From: Crocodylus rhombifer
Taxonomy: Eukaryota; Chordata; Crocodylia; Crocodylidae
Assembly: GCA_038503035.1 (NCBI GenBank)
Contig: JAVSML010000962.1
Coordinates: 233,439-297,438 of the forward strand
Reading direction: 5' to 3'
Length of the DNA stretch: 64,000 nucleotides
Each line of letters opens with the position of its first letter. The first letter of the stretch is position 1. Shown here piece after piece: positions 47,962 through 59,149 of this stretch. The notes below the pieces were generated by a model. It did not search any database and was not told the origin of the DNA. It saw only the letters and a list, made by a program, of their open reading frames with translations. Made by a program: the position numbers and the translations under genes.

Positions 47962-48920
47962 GATTATAGGATGCACTTAATGGTCTTTCCCTCTGGCTTC
48001 TCCGAAGTGGTTTCCTAGTATGGGCTCATTAATCCCTCCAGGCATACAATCCCATAAGCAGCAGAGCTGTACTTAATTCTCTTACCTCTTTAGCCCCAGA
48101 CATGGAAGAAGGGACAGGTTTTGATCCAAAAATCACATCTAGATTATCTCTGCTTAATCTGATGTTGTCACTGAGAAAGCTTCTTTTTTATGTACTGGAC
48201 CTTGCCTGCTTAGTGACAGAAGTTGTCTTGTACTTGGGCATGTGGAAGGGAGCAGAGCAAGCTAACTATGGGGGAAAAAGAAGAGGAACGGTGTCTTCAC
48301 ACTGAAGTTCTCTTTGACTACCCAAAGACCTTTTCCAGAATAATCAAAAAGTTGGTGCACTCTGGGTCCTAAGGATTGCACTGGAACACAGTGAAACTGC
48401 ACGTGGTATATTGTCCCTGAGCATGGAATAAACAGATATACAATGTTGGTCCTCATCCTGGTAGCAATGACAATAACAAGAGTAAAGCAAGGACCAATGA
48501 CAATATGACAGTATAGGAGCTATTCCTGCCAGGAAGAAGCAAGATTTTGAGTTTTGTGGAAAGAAGGCTTCTGATCCTTCACCGATTAACAGAAGAGTTA
48601 CCTATATGCAGTTCACACATGAATCCATAATTTATACTGGGTTGGTTAGTTTTGTCCCTTGTTCTTTCCAAAAGCCACTAATTCCTTTCCACTAATGGGA
48701 TAGTATGATGATGGATTTAGGTCTTTTTTAAATCTTGTGATTCTTTGGCGAGAAATTTGGGCCCTCCTTTAGGATCTTCTGTCCAAGATTATATACCGTA
48801 TTTTGAAGACTGTACCTATTCAATTTGCAAAGACAAACACACACTGGAATATTGCTTTAAAAGTAACGCATATATTATGATTGTTACGGTATCAGGAAAG
48901 ACACATCAGATGTTATTTAC
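47962..48920. other. STARD13 intron, no recognisable element
   Basis: AT-rich intron upstream (in plus coordinates) of the SAM-middle exon; nothing recognised. Confidence 0.4.
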
Positions 48921-49002
48921 CTGCAAAGAGGTTCTACAAGGTCCTTATCAAGAAAATCATGGTCTGTCTTTACAGCTGCAATGTCAATAGGAAACTGGGA
49001 AT
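48921..49002 (-). CDS. STARD13: STARD13 exon: middle of SAM domain
   Basis: This 82-nt exon runs from acceptor cccttatag|AT to donor TTTGCAG|gtaaat. It encodes D-SQFPIDIAAVKTDHDFLDK then DLVEPLC-R, the central and third helices of the SAM domain. Both edges split codons (Asp at entry, Arg at exit) and both join in frame with the neighbouring exons. Its acceptor side lies 6.7 kb downstream of the previous exon. That intron contains the large CR1 at 50612-54650, which lies in the sense orientation of the gene. Confidence 0.95.
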
Positions 49003-50611
49003 CTATAAGGGAGACATAACATTAAAGCAACTGCTTGTTATTCAGAAGGAAACATACAGCCTATGTTAAAAACATACTGCAGTGTCCTGTCAACAAAAAT
49101 ACAGTCTGACCTATTTCACATGGTTGCTTCTAATGCAATGTCCATGCCTTACTCAGTCATTTCTCATCATTTCAAGTTTATTATATTAAAAGTGAAGTTG
49201 AAAGATCTGTGCACAAAAGGGGTGGTAACATATCTGAGTTTGTATTGATAAAATGTTAAATTATAAGCTTTTCTTTCTGATCACTGGTGGGAAAAAAGTG
49301 AGAGCTGAGAATAACTTTAACATTCCCATTTTTCACATAAGAAGCAAGGCTGTCCAATCCAACCCTTATGAGTTAGGGAAATATTTGCTCAACAGATTTT
49401 CCCATGAAATAGACTGTTTTGACTTTTTGTTTTTAACATAATTCACAATACCAGAGAGTTCAGATAAAGGGTGATTGAAGTAACAGATGAGAAGAAATGA
49501 GCTTAATGTACTATTCACCCCAACTATTAGCTGGAAATTTAAAAACAAAGCTAGAAATCTGGGAGATGACATTTATAATAAAAAGTGACATGCCTTGACA
49601 AATTACTGGGCTCCAGTATAACAGTGGAATGGATTCCAGCATTGTGGTTATACTCCAGATTGTTTTGCAGTCCTTTATGTCCCACAGCAGTCAAAACTGA
49701 TATAAAAAATATGGCCAACATTTTTAAACACTAAAAGCAAATACCTGAGTCCATTTTCAGATGTCTACATACACGACCTGATTTTCAGAGCTGCTGAGCA
49801 CCCTCAGCTCATTTTGACTTTAAAGGAATTGTGGATGCCTAGCACAGACCAGTAACTGGAGGGGCCCAAGGGAACACTCCTTCCCACCCTCAACTTCAGG
49901 TAAAAAGGTAATATTCTCCCAACTTTGATCTGGAAGAAAAGAAGGTGCGGAAAAGAGGCTAAACCCAGCCCTCAGGAAGTCTGTGCTATGCAGAAGCAGA
50001 GCTAAGCATTCTCACCTTCATACAGACTGGGTAAGAGGAGAAAAGGCTTACACCCCTCTGCTGCCAACTCCAGATTCAGTCATGAGAGGCAGGCAGAGAA
50101 AAGAATTCCCCTTTTTCCTGTGGGCTCCGCTAGCTCCAACAATCTTGGGGCCAGGGTTTCAATATCCCTTTACTTTTACATGGTTGCTGATCTTGGCTTC
50201 CACTGAGAGTGGAACAAATATGGAAAGCTCTGGACACTGCCAGCTTTGCAGAATGGCTGCATTTTGAAACTCATTTTGAACTTATTTTGTGTTTTCATTT
50301 CCATTTTCTTTCTTGGCTGAGTTCCCCAATCTCTCATCAGCATGTTAAAATAAACTTCTAACCTTCCTCCTCCTCTTCCTCATTTTTCCTTAATTATCAG
50401 CTACTCCTTTCTTGTTCCTCCCCAATCACTGGTTACATTTAAATGTCAGTAGCATAATTGAGGGTCGGCAACCAGGGCATGAGCCCCAGGTACTGAGTAA
50501 AAGTGGGCACTGGGATGGAGACAAGGAGATTCCAAGGCTCTGGATGTGTGGAGTGGAGCTGATTCAGGAGTTCCCCTCAGGAGATAATCCCTATCACAGA
50601 ATAATAAAATC
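49003..50611. other. STARD13 intron, mostly unassigned
   Basis: Around 49775-49845, CTGATTTTCAGAGCTGCTGA then GCACCCTCAGCTCATTTTGA resembles an old amniote-wide repeat. Otherwise nothing recognised. Confidence 0.4.
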
Positions 50612-52067
50612 ATAGAAAATTAGGGTTGGAAGGGACTCAGGAGATCATCTAGTCCAATCCCCTGCTCAAAGCAGGACCATCCCCAACTAGATTATCCCAG
50701 CCAAGACTTTGTCTAGCCAAGTCTTAAAAACCTCCAAGCATAGAAATTCTACCTCTCTGGGTAACCTGTTCCAGTACTTCACTACCTTCCTCATGACAGA
50801 GTTTTTCCTAATCTCTAACCCCAACTTCCCTCACTGCAACTTCAGACCACTGCTGTTTGTTCTGTCATCTGCCACCACTGAGAACAGTCTACCTCCATCC
50901 TCTTTGGACTACCCTTCAGATAGTTGAGGGCTGCTATTAAATTCCCTCAGCCTTTTCTTCTCTAGACTAAATAAGCCCAATCCTTCAGCCTGTCTTCAGA
51001 AGTCATGTTCTCCAACCCTCTAACTATTTTTGTTGCCCTCTACTGCACTCTCTCCACTTTGTCCACATAATTTCTGTAATGGGGGGGCCCAAAACTGGAT
51101 ACAGTACTTCAGGTGTGGCCCCACTAGTGCTGAATACAGGAGCAACACTCCTACTAATGCAGCTCAGTATGCCAGTAGCTTTCTTCATCAACAATGGCAC
51201 GTTTTTGGCTCATATTCAGATTCTTGTCCGCTGTAACCCCTTGGTCCTTTTCTGCAGAGCTGCTGCTTAGCCAGTTGGTCCCCAGTCTGTACCTGGCCAT
51301 GGGATTTTTCCATCCTAGTGCAGGACCATGCACTTGTCCATATTGAACTTTATCCAATTTCATTTGGTGCAATCCTCCAATTTATCTAGGTCTCTCTACA
51401 TCATAGCCCTACCCTCCAGCATATCTACTACTTCCCACAGCTTGCTGTCATCTGCAAACTTGCTGAGGGTGCACTCCAAACCATCTTCCAGATCATTGAT
51501 GGAAACACTGAACAAAACTAGTCCCTGCATCAAGCGTGGGGCACTCCACTTGATACCAGTTAGACATTGAATCGTTGATTACTACCCTTTGAGCCTGATG
51601 ATCTAGCCAGTTTTCTATCTTACAGTCCATTCATCAAACCTATACTTTCTTAGCTTGCTTGCAAGGATGTTGTAGAAGACCATATCAAAAGCCTTGCTAA
51701 AGGCAAGGTAGATGACATCCACTGCTCTCCCCGCATCCACAGAGCCAGTCATAATAGAAGGCAATCAGGTTGATCAGGCATGACTTGCCCTTGTTGAATC
51801 CAGGCTGACTGTTTCTAATCACCTTCTACTTCTCCAGGTCCTTAGAAATGGAATCCTTGAGGACCTGCTGCATGATTTTTCCAGGGACTCAGGTGAGGCT
51901 CATTGGTTTGTAGTTCCCTGGATCTTTCTTCTTCCCTTTCTTAAAGATGTACATTTTATTTGCCCATTTCCAGTTGTCTGGGACCTCTTTTAACCACCAT
52001 GAGCTTTCAAAAATAATGGCCAGCAGGTCTGCAATCACATCAGTCAGTTCCCTTGGCATCTGTGGGT

Positions 52068-52448
52068 GTGTTCAGATGAGCACGCACATGTGTCTTGCAG
52101 TGTCTCAAAGCTGCAAGAGGCACGTTTGGGAATGAGAAAACATCCTACACGATGCAAATTTGCAGCACAGGGGCAAAATGAGATCCCTGGATATCCAGGG
52201 GTCAAAAAAAACTGTACGGTCCTGGACCGTGTCCTGAGGCAGTGGGAGGCTGGGTCCTACACAGAGATGCTCTGGTAGCAGCCAGAGCATCTCTATGGCT
52301 GGCCATCACCCTGGTTCTGAAAAACACTACCTGCTGGTGCAGTGCCAGCCACAGGGAGTTGGACCCGGGCTCCAGTGCCAGTAAGTAGGGGGTGGGGGGC
52401 TGGAGGAGGGCAGAGGGGACCATGTCCCTTGCTAATTGCAACTCCAAA
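52068..52448. repeat. Unclassified repeat inside CR1, copy 2
   Basis: CR1 consensus order breaks at about 52066 (in RT) and resumes at about 52449 (in the EN-RT linker). The stretch between is foreign, with GATGCAAATTTGCAGCACAG and the palindrome-like GAGATGCTCTGG..CCAGAGCATCTC (about 52264-52292). It is the inverted relative of 21354-21800. Some CR1 sequence was lost here as well. Confidence 0.55.
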
Positions 52449-54504
52449 TGCACTTCTTGATTTCATCCCTGCATGCCCAAGAAACACTGTTATACTCCTC
52501 CCTAGTCATTTGTCCAAGTTTCCACTTCTTGTAAGCTTTCTTTTTGTGTTTTAGCTCACTAAAGAGTCCCTGCTAAGCCAAGCTGGTATTCTATTATACT
52601 TACTAGTGTTCCTATGCATTAGGATAGATTGTCCCTGTGCTCTCAGTCAGGCTTCTTTAAAGTACCACCAACTCTCCTGGACTCCTCAGACTGGCTTCCC
52701 AGGGGATCCTGCCATCAGTTCCCTGAGTGAGTCACAGTCTGCTTTTCTGAAGTCCATGTTCCTTACTCTGCTGCTCTCCTTCCTTTCCTTCCTCAGGAAC
52801 CTGAACTCAATCATCTCATCATCACTGCTGCCCAAGTTGCCATCCACTACTACATTTCCCACCAATTCTTCCCTGTTTGTGAGGAGCAGGTCAAGAAGAG
52901 CATGGCTCCTACATGGCCTCTTGCACCAAAAAATTGTCCCCAATGCTCTCCAAAAACTTCCCAGATTGTCTGTACATGGCTGTATTGCCCTCCCAGCAGA
53001 TGTCAAAGTGACTGAAGTCCCCCATGAGAACCAAGGCCCATGATCAGGAAACTTCTGCTAGCTGTTTAAGGAAAGCCTCATGCACCACTTCCTCCCGGTC
53101 TGGTGGTCTATAGCAGATACTCACCATGACATTACCCTTGTTGCTCTTCCCTTCGACCCTAACTCACGGACTTTCGATAGGTCTATCTCCAGTTTCATCC
53201 TGGAGCTCTGAGCGATCATATAGCTCTTTTACATAAAGTGCAATTCCTCCTCCTCTTCTCCCCTTCCTGTCCTTCCTGAACAATTTACACCCATCCATGA
53301 CAGTGCACCAATCATGCAAGCTGCCCCACCAAGTCTCTGTCACATTACAGTTCCTTGACTATGCAAGGACTTCCAATTCTTCCTGCTTGTTTCCCAGGCT
53401 TCATGCAATTGTGTACAAATACCTGAGGTAACTAGCCAATTGCCCTACTTTCTCAGGAAGAATGGGAAGGCCTCCCCTATTGTCCCTTCCTACTTGTGCT
53501 TCTTTCAGGTCATCCAACTTCCCCACTTACCTCAGGGCTTTGGTCTCCATCCCCTGGTGAACCAAATTCAAAGCCTTCCTCCCTAGGTTAGCAAGCCTAT
53601 CTGGGAAGATCTCATCTCTTCCTAACAATCCTTTTCCTTGGAACAACATCCTGTGGTCAAAAAAGCCAAAGCCCTGCTGGTGACACCTATGTATTGACCT
53701 GCAGGATGCAACCACTCCCACCTAGGCCCTTCGTTTTGACTGGAAGGATCAAGGAGAACACCACCTGAGCCCCTGTCCCCTTCACCCCTACACACACAGC
53801 CCTGTAGTCACTTTTGAACTGCTCAGGGTCACCCTGGCAGTATCACTGGTGCCCACATGAATAAGCAGCATGGAATAGCAGTCAGACAGCCAGATTCCCA
53901 TCTGGACCTCTCCCATCTGGCTGTCACTGGAAGGAACCTTCAAGCTGCAGTTCCCACAGTGCCAAACCAGGATGTACATGGAAACCTGGACTGTGAGTAG
54001 CCCTGCCTAGATAGACACCTCAGAGATTCAAGCAGAGGAAGAACTGGACGTGGCAGTGGCTCTGGCATTGCAATATCCTTCAGTCATTTCCCTGGGTCTC
54101 TTAATCCACTGCCTCTCTCTTTGGGACCCTTTTATTAAGCAGACCTTCCCTAGAAAACTTCCCCATTAAGATGGCCTGTTCACTGCTCCTTGGACCTGAA
54201 AGGTTCCCTTTTCCCTGCTAATCTGCTTCCTCTCTCCAAGCTTCCAGTGAAGGAAAGCGAGAGAGAGTTTCTGGGTAAGTTTCCTAAAGAACTCCCCCTT
54301 GCTCTGAACTCTACTCAAACAAGGGTCTTAAGTATTGGTCTAACTGCTGACTTTCAGCTACTTGAATTAAATATATGTAGGCGAGTTACTCTTAATTAAA
54401 GAAAGCACTTTTCTTACAGGTTCCCCTTCAGAGCTGGGGGTGGCAAACTGACCTGGAAACTGACTTGCAAACTGCCCAGGTCACTCACACACTGGTCACT
54501 TGGC

Positions 54505-54552
54505 GAGTCTCATTTTATACCTTGCTGGTCCTGAACTGGCCCCGCCCCCTTG
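54505..54552 (-). promoter_or_regulatory. Promoter-like GC box and TATA in CR1 5' leader
   Basis: Minus strand, 5' to 3': GGGGGCGGGGCC (54549-54538), a classic GC box, then about 18 bp further GGTATAAAATG (TATA box near 54513-54519). This spacing fits a Pol II start near 54485-54490, ahead of the ORF1 remnants. Activity is not shown. Confidence 0.5.
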
Positions 54553-55039
54553 TTAGGGCTTTTGGCAGACACAGGCAGCAATCACCCAGCAATCACTCAG
54601 CTGGCACAAATCCCAGCTGCTCAGAGAACATGGTCAAACACAGTCTACGAAATAAACATTCAGCAAGCCAAGCACCAAGCAGTAATGAGTCTGCTGGCCA
54701 GGGTGCCTCTGCTAAATGTTATACCCCATGTTATATTAAAATATGTAAATAAATTATGCCTAGATTTAGGCCTTCCTCCTAAAAAAATCCCTGTTCATGG
54801 GAAAGCCTCTATATGAAGAGCGCAACTGAACAGTTGGCAGAGACAGGGTGTTTGGTTCAGCACTGTCAACCCCAAGCATTCAAAATCATAAGTCAAGCCC
54901 TCAAACCCATGAAGAATTTATTAAAATTGTTTTTGGGGCCCTTTTAACTCATCTGGTTTGTGAAACTTCGAGGCTCACAGAGGTCACTGTACGTGAATCT
55001 AGATGTGGGCTTTACTGCAGAGTTGACTAATTAGCTCCA

Positions 55040-55422
55040 CAGGAAAGTGTCCCCATCTGCTGGTATTAGGATGCAGTAAACTAACTCTGCTGTAAGATAG
55101 CATTAAGTCTGATTAAACACGTGTGTAGATGATGACCACCAGGTGCAAACTGTGCCCAGGCAGTCTGGCCAGCCACGGGGCCAGCCCCACAGTTCCTGCC
55201 AGCCCCTCTGATGTCTGATGCTGTCACCCAGAGCCTGGGGCTGATTCCCCATGACCAGCCCAGCTCAGCCCCATGACCAGCCCAGGGTGCTCCACCCCAG
55301 CTCAAATTGCTGCTGTCCCAGGCGCACAAGTAAATGGTGCACCCGGGAGGGGTGTACTCTGGCTCAAATGGCTCTGGAGTTTATTGCGTTGCATTAATTG
55401 CATGTGTAGATGCACCCAGTGT
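55040..55422. repeat. GC-rich repeat ending GTGTAGATGCACCCA
   Basis: The right end is CATGTGTAGATGCACCCA (about 55402-55419), and CACGTGTGTAGATGATGACC occurs inside at about 55120. CCCCATGACCAGCCCAG occurs twice (55247-55287). Related ends occur at 4038 and 5343. Left limit unresolved. Confidence 0.4.
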
Positions 55423-55663
55423 CAAGCTTCTCTCCACAACATGAAGACAAGAAACTCACTTTTTAGAAATGAAATTAGAGATGTTTATGTACTCATTTGA
55501 TTCCAGGAATGAAAACTTTCAGAAAATCAGTTCCTGTTGTTCACAATACCATCATGTGAACTGACAACACTATAGCCTGTAAGCTGTGCCGGCTCAGAGT
55601 GTGTAATGAAATGCATGGGACACTTTAGGAGTTATAACAATAGAAATATCCACAACAACATAC

Positions 55664-55735
55664 CTTCATAGAGATGAGCATATTGTGGAAATCCAGCAGC
55701 TCGTAACCAGTCACACGTTTCCTTTGCTTCAATTT
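55664..55735 (-). CDS. STARD13: STARD13 exon: start of SAM domain
   Basis: This 72-nt exon has acceptor ...ttttcag at 55736-55738 and donor GAAG|gtatgt. It reads EIEAKETCDWLRAAGFPQYA then HLYE, the first helices of the DLC-family SAM domain. It enters with two bases of a split Glu codon and leaves with one base of an Asp codon, which the next exon completes. The upstream exon, expected to encode the basic N-terminus ending near ...TKIQQ in the long isoform, is not visible up to 64000, so the preceding intron is more than 8.2 kb. The SAM domain of this family is a helical bundle with lipid- or protein-binding roles. Confidence 0.95.
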
Positions 55736-58700
55736 CTGAAAAGCACAAGAAAGGAAAATAGGTTTATCTTATACATGTTTTGCTATTTTGCATCAGAAAT
55801 TATTTTAAATACACGTAAATAATGAGACTTAATTTAATAACAGATGTTGACCATACTAAGTCATCATTCAACAAGTGCATTATGGGGCATCAGTTAAACA
55901 GGTGGCTATGAAAAAAGCCCACCTGCCTCACAGGAATAGTGGAATTTGCACCACCCTTTGGAGATATCATATGCAGTAGGATGGATTGCCACCCTTATGT
56001 CAACATTAGAAATGACCATCATATATGGGAGGTTTGTTCAAGCCAGGTCTATGGCATAATTTCCTGTCCTTGCATTGCACTCCTTATGGAGGTGTGTGTG
56101 GGGATAAAGTGGGGATTGATCAGCCTAGAGAGAATCTGTGAGAATACCTCCAGTGAAGACCTGCTGTCAAAAAGCCAAATGGAGATACACCAGGGACAAC
56201 AGCAAGTTCAGAACCCAAGTCTGATCCTCCTGACCCTATGATCATCTGATAGGTGTGAGGGTACACTCTACAAACATTTCAGGATGGGGATGCGGATGGG
56301 GATGGGGGGAATGGCTGGTAGGCAGCAGAACGTTGCTTATTTGCATAAGGGTGAAAGAGCAACCCTAGATAAGTGCTACATAGCAATAATTGACAGAAAT
56401 TAAATAATAAAAATGAAGGTAAAATTTAGGGCCAACATCAGTTTCTATACTGAAAAAATGACCCTGTACCTACAATCAAGCATGTCTTTATTCCCACTGA
56501 TGTCTCACAAACAGTAATATACATAAGATAAGAGCCAAATTATGCATGACTATTTGCTATGCTTCATTACATGGATGCATGTTCCCTGAAGTATAAGGTA
56601 CGTTTATGCCTAAGAAAGTCGATAGCCATGTACACTATCATCCAACATGAGGGAAAACACAGAGAGTTTTGCCATATTCAGATTTTGCAGCCAGAAAAAT
56701 CTGCCCCATACAGTAATGGTGATTAAACACAGCATAATTAGTTGGACTGGAAAGAGGAAAAATCAGCCTTAGTATCTCTTCTGAAAATTCTGTATGAATG
56801 CTCAAATGAGGGTAAATTGGTTTTGTACTAACCACAAAGCTCAGTAGATTCACTGAGACGGGTTTTCCCTGGTGTTATGCCAATCAAATCAACAGTTACA
56901 ACCCTGATGCATTTGGCCTACTGAAGCTCACTGGACAGTCTGCTTGAGAAAATTGGAAGCCTCTTGTTGTACCATACTATATAAGACTAAGACACTTTTT
57001 TCTGCTCCTCTGAATATTCAATCATACCAATAATTTTGTTAGAAGATATAAGCCTGGGTCATCAAAAGCACAATTTCCAAAAGATGATCACATAGTTAGT
57101 AACAGGCCTGCAATGACCGTGAACATCAGCAGTGCTGAAATGGATTCGCTGTCAGATCTTCATTTACTCTGACATTAACTCATGTCACAGCCAAAAGAAG
57201 AGTTTTAGAGTACATTGAGTTCTGAGCACTGCACAAAGGAATGAAAGCATGGCTCTTACTGCTGAACATCTGTGTGCTGAAATCACATCTTTATGATGTT
57301 CCAGTGCATCAGAATATTTTCATCAAATGTCTAGAAAAAAGACAAGACTGGTTGCTTCTCTTTTTTATTAAATGCAGGCTCATGAAACAAATGAATTGAT
57401 CCTCTTTCAAAATATATTTTACAACACTACAGCAGCATAGTCAAGTTTTGTTTGCCCTGGAAGAACAACTAACAGAGGTGGCAGGTGATGGAGAAAACTA
57501 TGGCTAGTGCCCTTCCTCTCCCCCCATGTGCTTCTCTGATTTCAGTGTGGTTTTTGAGTTTTTTTATTAATATTTTGGCCTACCAAGGAATTTTCTTGTG
57601 GCCCAAGTAAAGGCCACGTGGTCTCAGAAAGTGATGGGTGATTGATGGCAAAGAATAACAAATACAGTGAATTCCACTTTTCTTTTTGTTTGCAAATTGT
57701 CCACAAGCAGATTACAATTATCCTAAAAGCATCCACTATTCAAAAGAAATGGAAGAAACATGTCTGCATGTAGTTTTTGGTTTCTAGTTCCTCCATGACT
57801 ACTGCATATATTCAAAATCTGATCTATAGAAATGCTTATCTGGAGCCACACTAAGTCAGATGCAGGGATGGAAGAGGAAGTTCTCACTCCCCTGGATGGG
57901 CCTACTCACAATCCAGCCCATGGTTCAAGATCTGTTCTGGTGCATGAGTTTAATGCTTCAGGCAGAGCATTTTCATTAAAAACCTTCAGGTAGTGGAATT
58001 AACATGTTCTGTTCATTAATATTTGTTTAAAGGTGTTGGTCCCCTTCACTTGTTAGAACATCCAATAACGCACTCACTCACTCCACTTGTTAGAAAGTTA
58101 GTGAAAGCTCCTTTGAGAAAGGGTGAGCACAGAGCCAACATTAATTCGTTAAACTTGTTTTGCAGTTCTAGTCCAGCTCTGTTATACATCCAGCTATGCT
58201 ACTGCCTACTGCAGGTGTGAGAACCTGGCTGCAGCTGCATTATATTCCAAAGGCAGACAGGCTATCAGTGAAGATCAAAGCTAGAAAGAAAAAGAGGGTC
58301 CCAAAAATCTGCAGTTGAAAAATACCCTTTGCATATCACAAAAGCTAAATTATATTTCCAAGATAAACTAAAGGTATGGGATATGGGTGTGGGTGTTTCC
58401 TTAGAAACATGGCCAGAAATTTGCTTTACACATTTTTCTTGAATAACTCTTTACAGCAAATTTCTTTGCCAACTGCAAGCTCTTAAAACTAAAAGATGCT
58501 TCAGGTTGTAACACATGATCAAATACATCACACCATTGATCAACTCATGGTCATTTAATTTGTTCTTGCAACTTCTCCTCTTCTTTCTTTCATTACAGTT
58601 TTTCTTTTAGCATTTGGCTTATTGTTGATTTTCTCGTTTATCTTCAGCCAAATTCTGTGTCAAATTTGTGTAAAGTTTGTGTAAAAAACTTTGAAATCTT

Positions 58701-58900
58701 TAGTGAAGAAGGACATGCCAGTTTTGGATACAAGTTTGGCCCAGTTGTAGCAAGGGTTTTTTTTTTGTTTTTTGTTTTACTCCTTTCAACCTCATCATAC
58801 AGCTGATTGAAAGATTTAAAGTAATTTGCTTCCAAATATTTCCAGAGAAACCTAGCACAAAACTGGGTTAAAATATATTGACACAGACCATTTCCCTTTT
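55736..58900. other. STARD13 intron, no recognisable element
   Basis: About 3.2 kb of intron upstream of the SAM exon. Short G-rich reiteration GATGGGGATGCGGATGGGGATGG-like near 56283. Minus frame 58644-58835 (63 codons) could be trailing Helitron sequence but has no recognised motif. Confidence 0.4.
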
Positions 58901-59149
58901 GAATTCACTTACTTAACTTGGAGTAGGCTTAAAAGGGTGTTTAAACATGTAATTTACACAAACATAAGCAGCTTCAATTATTTTGCAAGTCATGAACGTG
59001 AGATCAACAGCATGTGATCTTGAAGAGTCGTATTATAGTTATGAACTTCACTGGAGAGTTTTGCAGAATATCATATTGTTCCAGTAAACACCTTCCAATT
59101 TTGGCAATGATCATTGCTCATTTGTCTGAATAATTTGCATTATCACATC

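Larger units (their letters stand above)
50612..54650 (-). mobile_element. Near-full-length old CR1 LINE with 5' leader
   Basis: The 3' tail is seen on plus at 50612 (ATAGAAAATTAGGGTTGGAA). Reading the minus strand back from the 5' end: a promoter-like leader (54490-54550); ORF1 remnants LLIHVGTSDTARVTLSSSKV (about 53860) and HQQGFGFFDHRMLFQGKGLL (about 53670), the SGNH-esterase-like part of CR1 ORF1; endonuclease remnants including LLDLLLTNREELVGNVVVDG (about 52900); the EN-RT linker (52450-52620); then RT and the C-terminal block to 50612. About 380 bp at 52070-52450 is replaced by a different repeat. Many stops, so inactive. The 5' limit near 54650 is approximate. Confidence 0.85.
1814..55735 (-). 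other. STARD13: STARD13 gene, 11 internal coding exons (partial at both ends)
   Basis: The eleven exons listed separately splice in frame on the minus strand into about 970 residues with the order SAM, serine-rich linker, RhoGAP, START. That is the architecture of the DLC family (DLC1, STARD13/DLC2, STARD8/DLC3). Known family role: GTPase-activating protein for RhoA and Cdc42, recruited to focal adhesions, a negative regulator of actomyosin contractility and a tumour suppressor. Wording in the linker exon (VSIYDNVPGSHLYASTGDLL, TTSSESVLTDLSEP, KNEKPTR) matches STARD13 as I recall it better than DLC1 or STARD8. Human STARD13 is about 1110 residues, so roughly 50-60 N-terminal and 80-90 C-terminal residues lie outside the window. 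All introns are GT-AG. Identity rests on recalled family sequence, not on a search. Confidence 0.96.

Noticed and set aside
1814..55735. Assignment to DLC1 or STARD8 instead of STARD13
   Set aside because: The linker exon wording (VSIYDNVPGSHLYASTGDLL, STPCLKERKC, KNEKPTR) fits STARD13; DLC1 reads differently at these places.
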